Below, in pieces: positions 42,743 through 52,506 of a stretch of DNA of 64,000 nt; within the stretch, counting starts at the first letter, position 1, and the number at the start of each line of letters is the position of its first letter. Source of the DNA: CALCMJ01 sp964475415. Lineage in GTDB: Bacteria; Bacteroidota; Bacteroidia; Chitinophagales; Saprospiraceae. Under the pieces are notes generated by a model. The model saw only the letters and a program-made list of their open reading frames with translations, had not been told where the DNA came from and did not search any database. The translations under genes were made by a program, and so were the position numbers. The stretch is from NCBI GenBank assembly GCA_964475415.1, contig CAYYWZ010000006.1:33157-97156 (forward strand), in the 5' to 3' direction.

Positions 42743-45091
42743 CTAATATTTAACGAATTTGGAGATATGCTGTTTAGAATTTGCTGATATTATTTCTAAA
42801 AAATATATTCCTGCTTCTAAGTTCACTACATAGATTTCTTTAGCTTGATCAAGTGTTTTGTGTTCGGTGTATCTCGTTCTGCCAAGCCTATCCACTATTT
42901 TGACATACAAATCATCACCTGTTTCCTGTATTTCTAGATACAAAACATCTAATACGGGATTAGGATATATTTTGACATAAGCCTCGTCTACATCCTTATC
43001 TTTTGTTGATACAGTCTCTCCCTCTATCACTCTAAAATCATCTATACTCACTTCAGAAGTATTCCCTTCTCCATTACGATGCCTTATCTTAACTCTCATT
43101 CTGGAAGTACCCGTAAAATCTACTACAGGCAGACTAAACTTTCTCCACTCCTGAACTCCCTCACTAGCAGGCTCTGTATCTATGGCAGCAACAAGCATCT
43201 CTTCCCCGTCATCATTTAGAATAAATTCTAACAGATCTTCCCCAGAGTTATAATACAGATACGAAAACTCTATAACTGGATTTTCAAATCTAGAGAATCG
43301 TATGTCAGGGGAAATTATGCTGTAACCACTATTCTCATCGATCAGACCGCTTAGACTAGTAGTATACGCTTGCTCCCCAATATCTCCTTCTACATCCATG
43401 CTATTACCACTAAATATAAGCTCTGGAACACCTAGACTATAGCCTTTACCAGATGCACCTATGCCTAGAGATTGCCATCCTAGATCTAGTGCAAAAGGAT
43501 CCTCATAGGATGCTGATAGTCTAATAGTATGATTATTTTCCGATTCGCTAATAAAGAAATTTTCTACCAATATGGTCTCGTAACCCCATCCTCCGATGGT
43601 CACAGAATAAAATCCAGTTGTAGGTAACATTACCTCTAAGACACCTCCTTCTATATCTATCTGATCAAGTTCTATTAGTTCCCCATTATTATCGATACTT
43701 AGCTTCATACTTGACGCTTCTATTAAGTCTTCCGTTTCCGTATCAATAATCTGGAAAGTAGCAAAGAAATTATCAGGGTCCAATTCTAAATCTACCTCTA
43801 ATTCTACAAGTTCTCCCGGCACTAATTCTACTTGCAGTGCTTGAGAAATATAACCTTCCTTAGAGACAACTACTTCGACAGTTTGTGCTTCAGGTATATA
43901 TTTTCCAGTTTTAAATCGCCCAACAGGGCTGGTATTTTCTTCAAGTTCCAATTCATCGACAGACACCTGTGCAAAAAATATAGAACTTCCTGTACTTGCA
44001 TCTCGAACAATCCCTTCTAGGTAACTTGCTCTATTATATTCTGGCCTTAGAACAAATAATCCTTGTTGCCTATCTGATATAATAAGGTTTCCTGATGGCA
44101 AAAATGGATAAGCTCCCCATACTCCATCTCCACCTGCATTAGCTTCCTCTGTCGTATCATAGCTTCCTACCTCTACATTATTACTCGGTCGATTAGAGTC
44201 TAAAATGATAACCCCTAATCCATAATGAGAAACAACTTGGTAATCATTCAGTACATGTGTATTGTGTGGTATAGCTCCTTGTCCCGCCGTGGCAGATTGT
44301 ATATACTTATCCAGTTCTATTATATTACTAAAGTCAGAAACATCAAACGCCGCTACAGGTGCATCTCCCTTTTCGTCAGTAGTAAATAGCGTCTTACTAT
44401 CGTCAGATAGCCACGTATTATGGGTAAATAAAAATGGCGTCTCAGCGGATCCGAGTAGTTTCACATCTTGTGGGTCAACTATATTATAAACAGAAAATAT
44501 ACCTTCGAAAATTTCTGAACTGTAAACTATCTTATCTCTCACATAAACATCATGCGAATAAACATCTGTACAATTAGCTATAAAACTAGGATTCCAAGGG
44601 TCATCAGTTAAGTCATACATGATAACACCACCTTTACTCAGATTGCCTCCTGCAAAATACAAGGAACCAAACTCATCTATAAAAATATTATGAGATGAAG
44701 TCAAGGTATCCCCAGGTTCTTGTACAAAAAGTTCATACTTGTATGCACAGGTATCAGGTAATGTGCTAAGATCTATAATAAGCAATCCTTCATCTGCCTC
44801 TGTACCCACATAGGCATAATCTTCATAGGTTTTCAGGTCTCTCCATGTAGATGTTATTCCAGGAATAAACTGTATTTCTACTGGGTCAGATGGATCCGCT
44901 AGGGAGACGATAGAAGTACCTTCTACAGTTCCCACCAACGCATATTCAGTTCCATCAGGGGCAGCGTAGCCCCAGATATCATTTAACCCTCGATCATATG
45001 CCAGATGACCTATCTTTTCTATATTGAGTTGTGCAAAAGAATTACTGACAAAAGCTACAAAAAATAGGATTATATAATATTTAATTTTCAT
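42743..45091 (-). CDS. Choice-of-anchor B family T9SS protein (LVIVD repeats)
   Basis: A 782-residue secreted protein with a signal peptide (IILFFVAFVSNSFAQ). Residues ~20-350 are the choice-of-anchor B beta-propeller-like region (IWGYAAPDGTEYALVGT, WRDLKTYEDYAYVGTEA, SHNIFIDEFGSLYFAGG). Next come carboxypeptidase-regulatory-like segments (~360-520), a beta-sandwich and a type A T9SS sorting domain with IYPNPVLDV near 711. It is expected on the outer surface or released; its ligand is unknown. Single gene on the minus strand. Confidence 0.9.
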   Translation of the reverse strand: MKIKYYIILFFVAFVSNSFAQLNIEKIGHLAYDRGLNDIWGYAAPDGTEYALVGTVEGTSIVSLADPSDPVEIQFIPGITSTWRDLKTYEDYAYVGTEADEGLLIIDLSTLPDTCAYKYELFVQEPGDTLTSSHNIFIDEFGSLYFAGGNLSKGGVIMYDLTDDPWNPSFIANCTDVYSHDVYVRDKIVYSSEIFEGIFSVYNIVDPQDVKLLGSAETPFLFTHNTWLSDDSKTLFTTDEKGDAPVAAFDVSDFSNIIELDKYIQSATAGQGAIPHNTHVLNDYQVVSHYGLGVIILDSNRPSNNVEVGSYDTTEEANAGGDGVWGAYPFLPSGNLIISDRQQGLFVLRPEYNRASYLEGIVRDASTGSSIFFAQVSVDELELEENTSPVGRFKTGKYIPEAQTVEVVVSKEGYISQALQVELVPGELVELEVDLELDPDNFFATFQIIDTETEDLIEASSMKLSIDNNGELIELDQIDIEGGVLEVMLPTTGFYSVTIGGWGYETILVENFFISESENNHTIRLSASYEDPFALDLGWQSLGIGASGKGYSLGVPELIFSGNSMDVEGDIGEQAYTTSLSGLIDENSGYSIISPDIRFSRFENPVIEFSYLYYNSGEDLLEFILNDDGEEMLVAAIDTEPASEGVQEWRKFSLPVVDFTGTSRMRVKIRHRNGEGNTSEVSIDDFRVIEGETVSTKDKDVDEAYVKIYPNPVLDVLYLEIQETGDDLYVKIVDRLGRTRYTEHKTLDQAKEIYVVNLEAGIYFLEIISANSKQHISKFVKY

Positions 45092-45139
45092 TTTTTTAGT
45101 TTAAAAACCCTGATATAAAAAACCAGTAATTTGTAATTC

Positions 45140-46126
45140 TTAATAGTCTAAAAATAAGTAACTATAAGTAATAATTCTGCTTTCGCTAGGACGTTTGACA
45201 TTTACTTGCATCTCTTTTTCTATCCAGCCTTCCTTGTTATAATACTTCTCAACTTTTGCAAAAACAATATGATCACGATAGTATGTAATTGTTTCTAATC
45301 TTCCTTCATTAGATTCTGGATCATCTTCAATTTCTACTACGGTCGTTTTCAGTGTACTAGTACTTCGTACGGAAGGTACTCCATAAGATTTCGTTGTATA
45401 ATTATTATCTGGATATTGAGGATTTTCAGGCAAAATAACTTGGTAAGTCATCGTGCTATCTGGTCTAAAATAGTGAATAGAATACAACTTATCTTCTGCC
45501 CATTTATTTCTATAATAGGATCGATACTGGACCAGTTCACCTGCTTTATCATAATATTCTACTTTATCTATATTTCCATTAGAGTTGTACAGTATATCAT
45601 TGTAATGTTTAAGCTCTTTCTCTTTATTATAATACGACTTTTTTGTCAATCTATTATTTTCATTATAAGTATTGATAGATATACCAGAACCGTAGAAGTC
45701 GCCGGATTCATAATACCTCGTTTCACAACTCAGCAATAACTTATTCGTATTGTAGGCCTTAAAGATAGAATCGAGTTCTACATAAGATTCATCATAATAT
45801 TTTGCAATGGAAAGCGTATTAAAAGAATCTAAAAATATCACCATAAATTCTTCATCTAATGTACCTTCACTATCGTAAGTGATCTCTGCATATCTGTCTT
45901 TATAGATCCTATATTCTAGATCTACATGGCTATCTACACTATCAGGTGTAATCTGTATTGTTTTAGTTCTTACAATCCTTCCCGGCTTTCTCAGGACAGG
46001 CATAATATACTTATCCTCTAGATACTCATGATTTGTCTTGAACGCTTGCATATTAGCTAGATCCTGACACCGAATAGTGAGCGTCGTGAGAAGCATAACG
46101 AATAGTGTAAGTAAGATATATCTCAT
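45140..46126 (-). CDS. Exported protein with YD/MORN-like repeats
   Basis: About 328 residues with a signal peptide (MRYILLTLFVMLLTTLTIRCQ). The mature part has repeated short motifs of the kind YYNKEKELKHY, YYDKAGELVQYRSYY and YYNKEGWIEKE, resembling the toxin-type YD or MORN-like repeats of Bacteroidota exported proteins. No catalytic domain is seen. The open frame extends to an ATG at 46165; I choose 46126 because the signal peptide then starts directly with Met-Arg. Function unknown. Confidence 0.65.
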   Translation of the reverse strand: MRYILLTLFVMLLTTLTIRCQDLANMQAFKTNHEYLEDKYIMPVLRKPGRIVRTKTIQITPDSVDSHVDLEYRIYKDRYAEITYDSEGTLDEEFMVIFLDSFNTLSIAKYYDESYVELDSIFKAYNTNKLLLSCETRYYESGDFYGSGISINTYNENNRLTKKSYYNKEKELKHYNDILYNSNGNIDKVEYYDKAGELVQYRSYYRNKWAEDKLYSIHYFRPDSTMTYQVILPENPQYPDNNYTTKSYGVPSVRSTSTLKTTVVEIEDDPESNEGRLETITYYRDHIVFAKVEKYYNKEGWIEKEMQVNVKRPSESRIITYSYLFLDY

Positions 46127-46183
46127 AATACTAATGAGCATATAAGTTAGACAATTTCTGATCAAAAGTACTTACAAATAGTG

Positions 46184-47611
46184 TCAGGCTTGAGTATAAC
46201 CCTCGATTAAATTATTCTTTTTGACATAATCTATCATAAATGCGTTAGCCTCTTCTAGATTATTAGAAAGGTGACCATCTAATATAGCTTCTCTTATAGC
46301 CGTCTTTATCTCTCCTACAAGAGGTGAGGGTGCAATATTAAAAGTGGACATAATCATTGCTCCGGATATAGGTGGTTCCCAATTACGCAGATGATCCAGC
46401 GCTTCTACTTCTTCTAGTCTCTGTTGTACAAACTTATAGTTTTCTAGATATCGCTCTACCTTACTCTTATTCTTAGAAGTAATATCTGCACGACACAGCG
46501 TCATAAGATCATCGATATCATTTCCTGCATCGAAGAGCAGTCTTCTTACAGCAGAGTCTGTGATATTATCCTTAGTAAGACTGATAGGCCTGAGATGTAG
46601 ACGAACCAACTTTTGCACATATTTCATTTTCTCATCTAGAGGCAATCTGAGTCTTCTGAAAATCTTAGGAACCATGATAGCACCAAGGGCCTCATGACCA
46701 TGAAAAGTCCATCCGACTTTTTTATCGAATCGCTTCGTCGGTGGCTTAGCTACATCATGTAATAATGCTGCCCATCGCAACCACAAATTAGTTGTATATC
46801 GACTAATATTGTCTACTACCTCTAGGGTATGATAGAAGTTATCTTTATGACCTATTCCGTTCCTCATCTCTACACCCTTAAGATCAGTTATCTCAGGTAG
46901 GATAAGCTGAAGCAATCCTGTTTCCTCTAACAACTTGAATCCCTTAGATGGGCGGGGCGATAACAGAATTTTGTTCAATTCTATTGTTATCCTTTCCTTA
47001 GAAACAATATTGAGTCTATTCTTATACTTTGTAATTCCTTGCAAGGTGACATCTTCTATCTCGAAGTCAAGCTGACTAGCAAATCTTACAGCACGCATCA
47101 TCCGCAAAGGATCGTCAGAAAAAGTTTTCCCCGGCTCTAGAGGCGTTCTAATAATTTTACGCTCTAAATCCCGTAGTCCATCAAATGGATCTATAAGTTC
47201 TCCGAAATTTTCTTTGTTTAAACTAACAGCTAAAGCATTAATCGTAAAATCTCTTCTATCCTGATCATCTTCTAGGCTCCCCTCTTCTACAAATGGCTTC
47301 CTAGAATCTATGGTGTAGGATTCCTTCCTTGCTCCTACAAATTCTATTTCCATATTCATATGTCTGATCATAGCAGTACCAAACCGACTATAAAAACATA
47401 CTTGAGGAATTGGTTTAAGCCTATAAGAAAGTGCTTTGGCAAATTCTATTCCTGAGCCTAGACAGACGACATCCATATCTGTAGAAGCCCTCGCTAGCAA
47501 TCTATCGCGTACATAACCTCCTACAAGGTATACAGGATAGCCCACCTCCTCAGCAGTTAGCTGCATAAGTTCAAAAATCTCTCTTTCTTTAGGTTTGATG
47601 TTAAATACCAC
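46184..47611 (-). CDS. cca: tRNA nucleotidyltransferase / poly(A) polymerase family with HD domain
   Basis: A 475-residue class II nucleotidyltransferase. The catalytic head has YLVGGYVRDRLLARASTDMDVV (roughly residues 25-46), with the metal-binding DxD. It is followed by EEGSLEDDQDRRDFTINALAVS, the dimer/neck region, and an HD domain with WAALLHDVAKPPTKRF (roughly 283-298). It adds or repairs the CCA end of tRNAs. The start is GTG at 47611; a perfect TAACTTTG element at 47635-47642 gives a leader of about 17 nt. Confidence 0.93.
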   Translation of the reverse strand: MVFNIKPKEREIFELMQLTAEEVGYPVYLVGGYVRDRLLARASTDMDVVCLGSGIEFAKALSYRLKPIPQVCFYSRFGTAMIRHMNMEIEFVGARKESYTIDSRKPFVEEGSLEDDQDRRDFTINALAVSLNKENFGELIDPFDGLRDLERKIIRTPLEPGKTFSDDPLRMMRAVRFASQLDFEIEDVTLQGITKYKNRLNIVSKERITIELNKILLSPRPSKGFKLLEETGLLQLILPEITDLKGVEMRNGIGHKDNFYHTLEVVDNISRYTTNLWLRWAALLHDVAKPPTKRFDKKVGWTFHGHEALGAIMVPKIFRRLRLPLDEKMKYVQKLVRLHLRPISLTKDNITDSAVRRLLFDAGNDIDDLMTLCRADITSKNKSKVERYLENYKFVQQRLEEVEALDHLRNWEPPISGAMIMSTFNIAPSPLVGEIKTAIREAILDGHLSNNLEEANAFMIDYVKKNNLIEGYTQA

Positions 47612-47634
47612 GTTAAGCTTTATTACTAGGAAGG

Positions 47635-47667
47635 CAAAGTTAGTATTTTTCGGAATTAGAAGAGCAA
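47635..47667 (-). promoter_or_regulatory. Promoter of the tRNA nucleotidyltransferase gene
   Basis: On the minus strand TTG (47665-47667) is followed after 22 nt by TAACTTTG (47635-47642), an exact TAnnTTTG match. The start site would be near 47628, and the GTG start is at 47611. Confidence 0.6.
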
Positions 47668-47791
47668 TTTATTAACAGGATGTATTTTCTTTGAAATCTT
47701 TTATATAGCTTTTATAACTCAGCTAAGATAAAAACTAGTTTTAGAAAAAATGACAGAGGAAGAATATCTCCTTTGTTACCTATATATCATC

Positions 47792-50700
47792 TTATTGTAT
47801 AATTACTTTCTTGACAACTGTATACTCCGCATTATAAAAATGTAAAAGATATAAGCCCGGATCAGTTATGTATAATTGAGTTTCTCCAGTTACATCGCTG
47901 ACTAATTTTCCATTAATATCATATAAGCTGATCTTTTCAAAATCTCTATCTAAGTTTTCGTATCTAATATCTATAGCACCCTTACTTGGATTAGGATACA
48001 CAATTATACTTTTATCTAGTTTCACTTCATCAGTAGAAGTGATATCACATGCTGTTGTTTTATTAATTCTAAGAAATAGATCACCTCCAGAATGAATAAA
48101 GCATTCGGAAGCTGTCGTGTTGATACGGTTTTCACCTATCTGTGCATTAAGCTCTCCATCATAACTAATTCCATATATCCTTTGCTCTTCTTCGCCAGTA
48201 CTTTCAAAATTATACAAGCTGTCAAATATAACTTCTTGTAGATTTTCGAACTCATCCGTAAGCAAGAAGGCATAGTTTGCACCTGGAACCTGATCGATAT
48301 TATTTTTCAGTATTATGATATCATTAGTACCATCTGTTGCACAAATATCTACTTCTGTAACCCATCCTGTTGTTGCTGTTACGCTTTCAGAACATTCGAA
48401 CTCCTCCGCACAGACCTTAGATACCGTCAAAAATAGATCATCTCCAGAATGTTCAAAGCATCCTGTGGCAGTAGTCTCTTTACGATCCTTTCCTATTTCA
48501 ATATTGAGATTGCCATCAAAATGAATTCCATATACACGTTGCTCATCTAGATTACTCCCTTCAAAATTGTAGGTAGTATCTGTAGTAACTTCTTGTAATA
48601 TTCCAAACTCATCAGTTATCAAATATGCATAGTGCTTCCCAGCAAGAACAAATAGACTATTTCGCAATTCTACAAAATCATCTTCTGTATCATTAGGACA
48701 TATTTCTACACTAGATTCCCAGTTGGTTGTAGCTGTAACACTTGGCATACATTCGAAAGGTTCTTCACATCCTGTTTTAGTAATCGTTAAGAATGAGTCT
48801 CCACTAGAATGCGTAAAACAATCTGATGCAGAAGTTTCCATTCTATTCTGTCCTATCACTATATTCAACACACCTTCATAGTGCATTCCATATACTCTTT
48901 GTTCTTCATTCCCTGATCCTTCAAAATCAAAACTTGCGGCACCAGTTACCAGCATTTGCAAATTCTCATCAGCATCCGTTATAATATAAGCATAATTATC
49001 TCCGCCAGGAACATTGAGTTCATTCTGAAATGCTATTACATCTTCTGAATTATCTTCTGCACATATTTCTATAGTAGTCATCCCATTTACACCCGAAGTA
49101 GAGCTAGACATACATTCGAAAGGGATATCACATGCTTCTGTCACCACACTAACAAAACCTGTACTACTAGAATGGGTAAAACATTCTGAAGCTGTAGTCT
49201 GTAATCTATCCATTCCTATTTGTGGAACTAAGATTCCATCATAATGTAATCCGTGTACTCGTAATTGTTGCTCAGCACTTACTTCAAAATTGTAAGTATC
49301 TCCATCGACAACACTAATCAGTACATCATTTAAATCAGTAATTAGGTAAGCATAATGATCTCCTGCCGTAGCACCAATATTATTTTGGAAAGTTATAAGA
49401 TCATCTTCATCATCAGAAGCACATAGTTCTATCATAGTAGATCCAGAGGAATTTACTGTGCTAGACAAACATTCGAAAACTGGTGGACAGGCTCCTTTTG
49501 TAATACTTAGGAATGTACTATTATCAGAATGCTCAAAACATCCTGAAGCAGTAGTTTGTAATCTAAACTGACCTATAGCAACATTCAGAACACCATCAAA
49601 ATGCATACCATACACACGTTGTTCTTCTGAATAAGATCCTTCGAAGTTAAACGCGTTAGCAGAAATAACTTGTTGCGTAACCTGATTGACATCGGTAATA
49701 ATATAAGCGTAATTTACACCTGCATCTAATCCTAGACTATTCTCAAAATTGACAATATCATCTAAGCCATCCGTAGGGCAGATATCTATAGCACTTATTC
49801 CACCTTCAGTAAAAGTTTGCGAATTTTCACATAGAAACGGTGGAATACAATCTTCCTTAAGTATGCTTACAAAATCATCACTACTAGAGTGTTGTGAACA
49901 ATCCGATGCCGTTGTTAATGATCTATGAAATCCTATCGCAACATCTAATACTCCAGCATAATGCAGGCCATATACACGCTGTTCATCATCTCCTGACCCT
50001 TCAAAATTATAGATATTTGTGAAAATAATTTCTTGTAATATTTCATCTTCATCCGTGACAAGATAAGCATACTCGTCTCCATTATTTATCCCCAACGAAT
50101 TAGAGAACTCTACAATGTCATTTACATTATCTGAAGGACATATGTTCAGTTCGTCTGAACCGAATGCATTATTAACGTCACTGTTTTCACAAGAGATACA
50201 CCCATTTTTAGTTATCGTTATGAAGGTATTATTATCAGAATGAGTGGCACATACACTCGCCGTAGTTTGGAACCTGTCATCTCCTAGCTCTATATCCAAT
50301 GTTCCCTCGTAGTTCAATCCATACACACGTTGGGTCATATTAGAACTACCTTCAAAATTGTAACTATCGCCATTCACGACTTCTTGAAGAATTTCATTTT
50401 CGTCCGTAATAAGATATACGTAATTCGGACCAGCTGATAGACCTAAGGAGTTTTCAAAATTCAAAATATCATTATTATTATCAGATGGGCAGATATCTAC
50501 CGTATTAGATCCATTAGGGTTTTGTACTGAACTTACAGCACAACTTGGAGTTGTTGGATTTTGAATAATTCCGAACTCACCAGATGCCCATAGCTGATTA
50601 AAAGCAACACAGAAAAACACTATAAAATCATAATCACCGATAGCTACTGAAGAAGGAACATCCACGACTAGACCTCCACTGAAGTGACCAATATCAGAAA

Positions 50701-50953
50701 GGTTTACAATTTCGACGCCTCCAGAAGAAACTGAAGTGTTAAATAAGATTCTCACATCCGGACCTGGAGGCGTTGCGAAGTCATCTGATAGTCTCAGTTG
50801 CAGTGTACCATTACTTAGTTCCTCTAGATATGCTGTTCCAGTGATATCATAATCTTCTGGCATCAGTATAGACGCTCTATTGAGGACTACTGTCTGAGCA
50901 ATACTTATGACACTAAACAATACCGCTACAGTTAAACTTAAAAGTGTTTTCAT
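47792..50953 (-). CDS. DM13-domain protein with seven tandem repeats and T9SS sorting domain
   Basis: A 1053-residue secreted protein. After the signal peptide (LLSLTVAVLFSVISIAQ), residues ~25-130 are a DM13 domain (DYDITGTAYLEELSNG, PPGPDVRILF, YDFIVFFCVAFNQLW), a fold proposed to bind a redox cofactor. Seven repeats of about 115 residues follow. Each has ICP/ASD...DI, YAYLITD, YNFEGS...QRVYGLHYDG, IG..R, TTAS.CF.HS and a final Cys. A type A T9SS sorting domain (VYPNPSKGAIDI) ends it. The repeats have diverged, so the array is old. It probably sits on the cell surface; adhesion or redox binding is a guess. Confidence 0.88.
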   Translation of the reverse strand: MKTLLSLTVAVLFSVISIAQTVVLNRASILMPEDYDITGTAYLEELSNGTLQLRLSDDFATPPGPDVRILFNTSVSSGGVEIVNLSDIGHFSGGLVVDVPSSVAIGDYDFIVFFCVAFNQLWASGEFGIIQNPTTPSCAVSSVQNPNGSNTVDICPSDNNNDILNFENSLGLSAGPNYVYLITDENEILQEVVNGDSYNFEGSSNMTQRVYGLNYEGTLDIELGDDRFQTTASVCATHSDNNTFITITKNGCISCENSDVNNAFGSDELNICPSDNVNDIVEFSNSLGINNGDEYAYLVTDEDEILQEIIFTNIYNFEGSGDDEQRVYGLHYAGVLDVAIGFHRSLTTASDCSQHSSSDDFVSILKEDCIPPFLCENSQTFTEGGISAIDICPTDGLDDIVNFENSLGLDAGVNYAYIITDVNQVTQQVISANAFNFEGSYSEEQRVYGMHFDGVLNVAIGQFRLQTTASGCFEHSDNSTFLSITKGACPPVFECLSSTVNSSGSTMIELCASDDEDDLITFQNNIGATAGDHYAYLITDLNDVLISVVDGDTYNFEVSAEQQLRVHGLHYDGILVPQIGMDRLQTTASECFTHSSSTGFVSVVTEACDIPFECMSSSTSGVNGMTTIEICAEDNSEDVIAFQNELNVPGGDNYAYIITDADENLQMLVTGAASFDFEGSGNEEQRVYGMHYEGVLNIVIGQNRMETSASDCFTHSSGDSFLTITKTGCEEPFECMPSVTATTNWESSVEICPNDTEDDFVELRNSLFVLAGKHYAYLITDEFGILQEVTTDTTYNFEGSNLDEQRVYGIHFDGNLNIEIGKDRKETTATGCFEHSGDDLFLTVSKVCAEEFECSESVTATTGWVTEVDICATDGTNDIIILKNNIDQVPGANYAFLLTDEFENLQEVIFDSLYNFESTGEEEQRIYGISYDGELNAQIGENRINTTASECFIHSGGDLFLRINKTTACDITSTDEVKLDKSIIVYPNPSKGAIDIRYENLDRDFEKISLYDINGKLVSDVTGETQLYITDPGLYLLHFYNAEYTVVKKVIIQ

Positions 50954-51202
50954 TTTATCTTGCGTTTTATAATTTATAACTACGTCAGATATGGCTTAAG
51001 GTTGTATTATAACTGAGTAAAATAATCATCATTTCTATAAAATGTCCTATAGCTTACACGCTTAATTATCGTTGTGATACAAACGTGATAAATAAGAAAT
51101 TTCAGCGTGATATCTCAGGGATTATAGTCCAAAAAGACACATCCTTAATTTCTCAGGCTCCAAAGCTAAAATATCTCAGTTTAGATTGATTTTTGATCCT
51201 TA
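50954..51202. other. Intergenic region before the MITE-like element
   Basis: No gene is recognised. This stretch upstream of the DM13 gene has no exact TAnnTTTG element near its ATG. Confidence 0.3.
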
Positions 51203-51400
51203 TTTAACCCGAGTTATGCATTAGGACTGCGTAATGAGAGTTGAAAGAGCAATAAAACATAGGATTTTCCAGACTGAGTCATAACACCGCTACCGCGTAT
51301 CACGGCAAGAGTTACGGTGAAAGAAGAAAATCAAGCGTAGCGTATATTTTCAACTCTTTCAGAACGCAATAGATTTTCTATTGCAAAATTTGGGTTTAAT
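51203..51400. mobile_element. MITE-like element with imperfect terminal inverted repeats
   Basis: The ends TTTAACCC (51203-51210) and GGGTTTAA (51392-51399) begin two imperfect inverted arms. The left arm continues GAGTTATGCATTAG...TGCGT...AGAGTTGAAA. The right arm read inwards continues AAATTTTGCAATAG...TGCG...AGAGTTGAAA. The 10-mer AGAGTTGAAA is shared exactly by both arms. The ~90-bp core is clearly richer in GC. No open frame is inside. About 200 bp with inverted ends and no gene suggests a MITE or a deleted IS. No target duplication is visible. Confidence 0.5.
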
Positions 51401-51481
51401 GACTGCAAAGCCACCATTGATCGCTATTAGAGGAAAGAAATCCCAATAAAAAAGGAAGAGGTATTCTTCTATTATTTTATA

Positions 51482-52480
51482 CTATTGCAATACTAAAGGT
51501 TGGTTACAATATATTTCTTCTACCTCATCTATAATAGAAAACAAATTAGCTGGATCATACTCTGTTACTAGTTTAGTACGATAAGCTTTGATATTCCTCA
51601 GACCTCTCAGATAGTTAGTGTAATGTCTTCGCATTTCTACCACACCCACACGCTCCCCTTTCCATTCTATAGAATGTCTCAGATGCTGCCTTACCGCTTC
51701 TAGTTTTTCTATCAGCGTTGGTTTTTCTAAGATTTCTCCCGTAGCAACATAATGCTTTATCTCTCTGAAGATCCATGGATTTCCGATAGAAGCTCGTCCT
51801 ATCATAATGCCATCGACACCATATCTATTTTTATATTCTACCGCTTTTTCTGGACTGTCGATATCACCATTCCCTATTATAGGAATATGCATGCGCGGAT
51901 TATTTTTAATTTCTCCTATAAGCGTCCAGTCAGCTTCTCCTTTATACATCTGCTTACGTGTCCTGCCATGTATTGCAAGCGCTTTGATACCTACATCCTG
52001 GAGACGTTCGGCCGCATCTACTATATACTTTGTTTTATCATCCCATCCCAGCCGAGTTTTTACAGTCACAGGTAAATTTGTAGAATCTACGATGGCTTTA
52101 GTAAGCTCTACCATACGAGGAATATCCTGGAGAATTCCCGCACCTGCCATTTTACAAACTACTTTTTTTACTGGACAACCGAAGTTGATATCCAGCACCT
52201 CTGGTTGCGCCTCCTCTACAATTGCTGCTGCCTTTTGCATAGATTCTAGCTTAGCACCAAATATCTGTATGCCTACAGGTCGCTCATAATCATAGATATC
52301 TAGCTTAGCAACACTCTTGTGCGCATCACGTATCAGCCCTTCTACAGAGATAAATTCTGTATACATCATATCACAACCCTGCTCCTTACATAAGGCCCTG
52401 AAAGGTGGATCACTGACATCCTCCATAGGAGCAAGTAATAAGGGAAAATCTCCCAAGTCTATATCTGCAATCTTTGCCAT
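51482..52480 (-). CDS. dusB: tRNA-dihydrouridine synthase
   Basis: A 332-residue FMN enzyme that reduces uridines in tRNA D-loops. Residues: LLLAPMEDVSDPPFRAL near 14-30, the catalytic Cys102 in DINFGCPVKKVV, KTRLGWDD, IHGRTRKQMYKG and GNGDIDSPEKA. The C-terminal helical domain is present. The promoter on the minus strand (TAACTTTG, 52485-52492) lies only 5 bp before the ATG, so the mRNA should be almost leaderless. The gene diverges from a thioesterase gene with only 26 bp between them. Confidence 0.93.
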   Translation of the reverse strand: MAKIADIDLGDFPLLLAPMEDVSDPPFRALCKEQGCDMMYTEFISVEGLIRDAHKSVAKLDIYDYERPVGIQIFGAKLESMQKAAAIVEEAQPEVLDINFGCPVKKVVCKMAGAGILQDIPRMVELTKAIVDSTNLPVTVKTRLGWDDKTKYIVDAAERLQDVGIKALAIHGRTRKQMYKGEADWTLIGEIKNNPRMHIPIIGNGDIDSPEKAVEYKNRYGVDGIMIGRASIGNPWIFREIKHYVATGEILEKPTLIEKLEAVRQHLRHSIEWKGERVGVVEMRRHYTNYLRGLRNIKAYRTKLVTEYDPANLFSIIDEVEEIYCNQPLVLQ

Positions 52481-52502
52481 TACGCAAAGTTAAGTAGTTT
52501 TG
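52473..52502. promoter_or_regulatory. Back-to-back divergent promoters of dusB and the thioesterase gene
   Basis: For the plus strand, TTTG (52473-52476), 18 nt, then TAGTTTTG (52495-52502) is a full consensus. For the minus strand, TAACTTTG covers 52485-52492. The two -7 elements are 2 bp apart in mirror orientation (CAAAGTTA-ag-TAGTTTTG). Both start sites fall at or next to the respective ATGs (52507 plus, 52480 minus). Confidence 0.7.
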
Positions 52503-52506
52503 TGTT

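Noticed and set aside
51807..52289. A 160-codon open frame on the plus strand.
   Set aside because: It lies wholly inside dusB on the opposite strand and has no family motif; dusB has all its catalytic residues.
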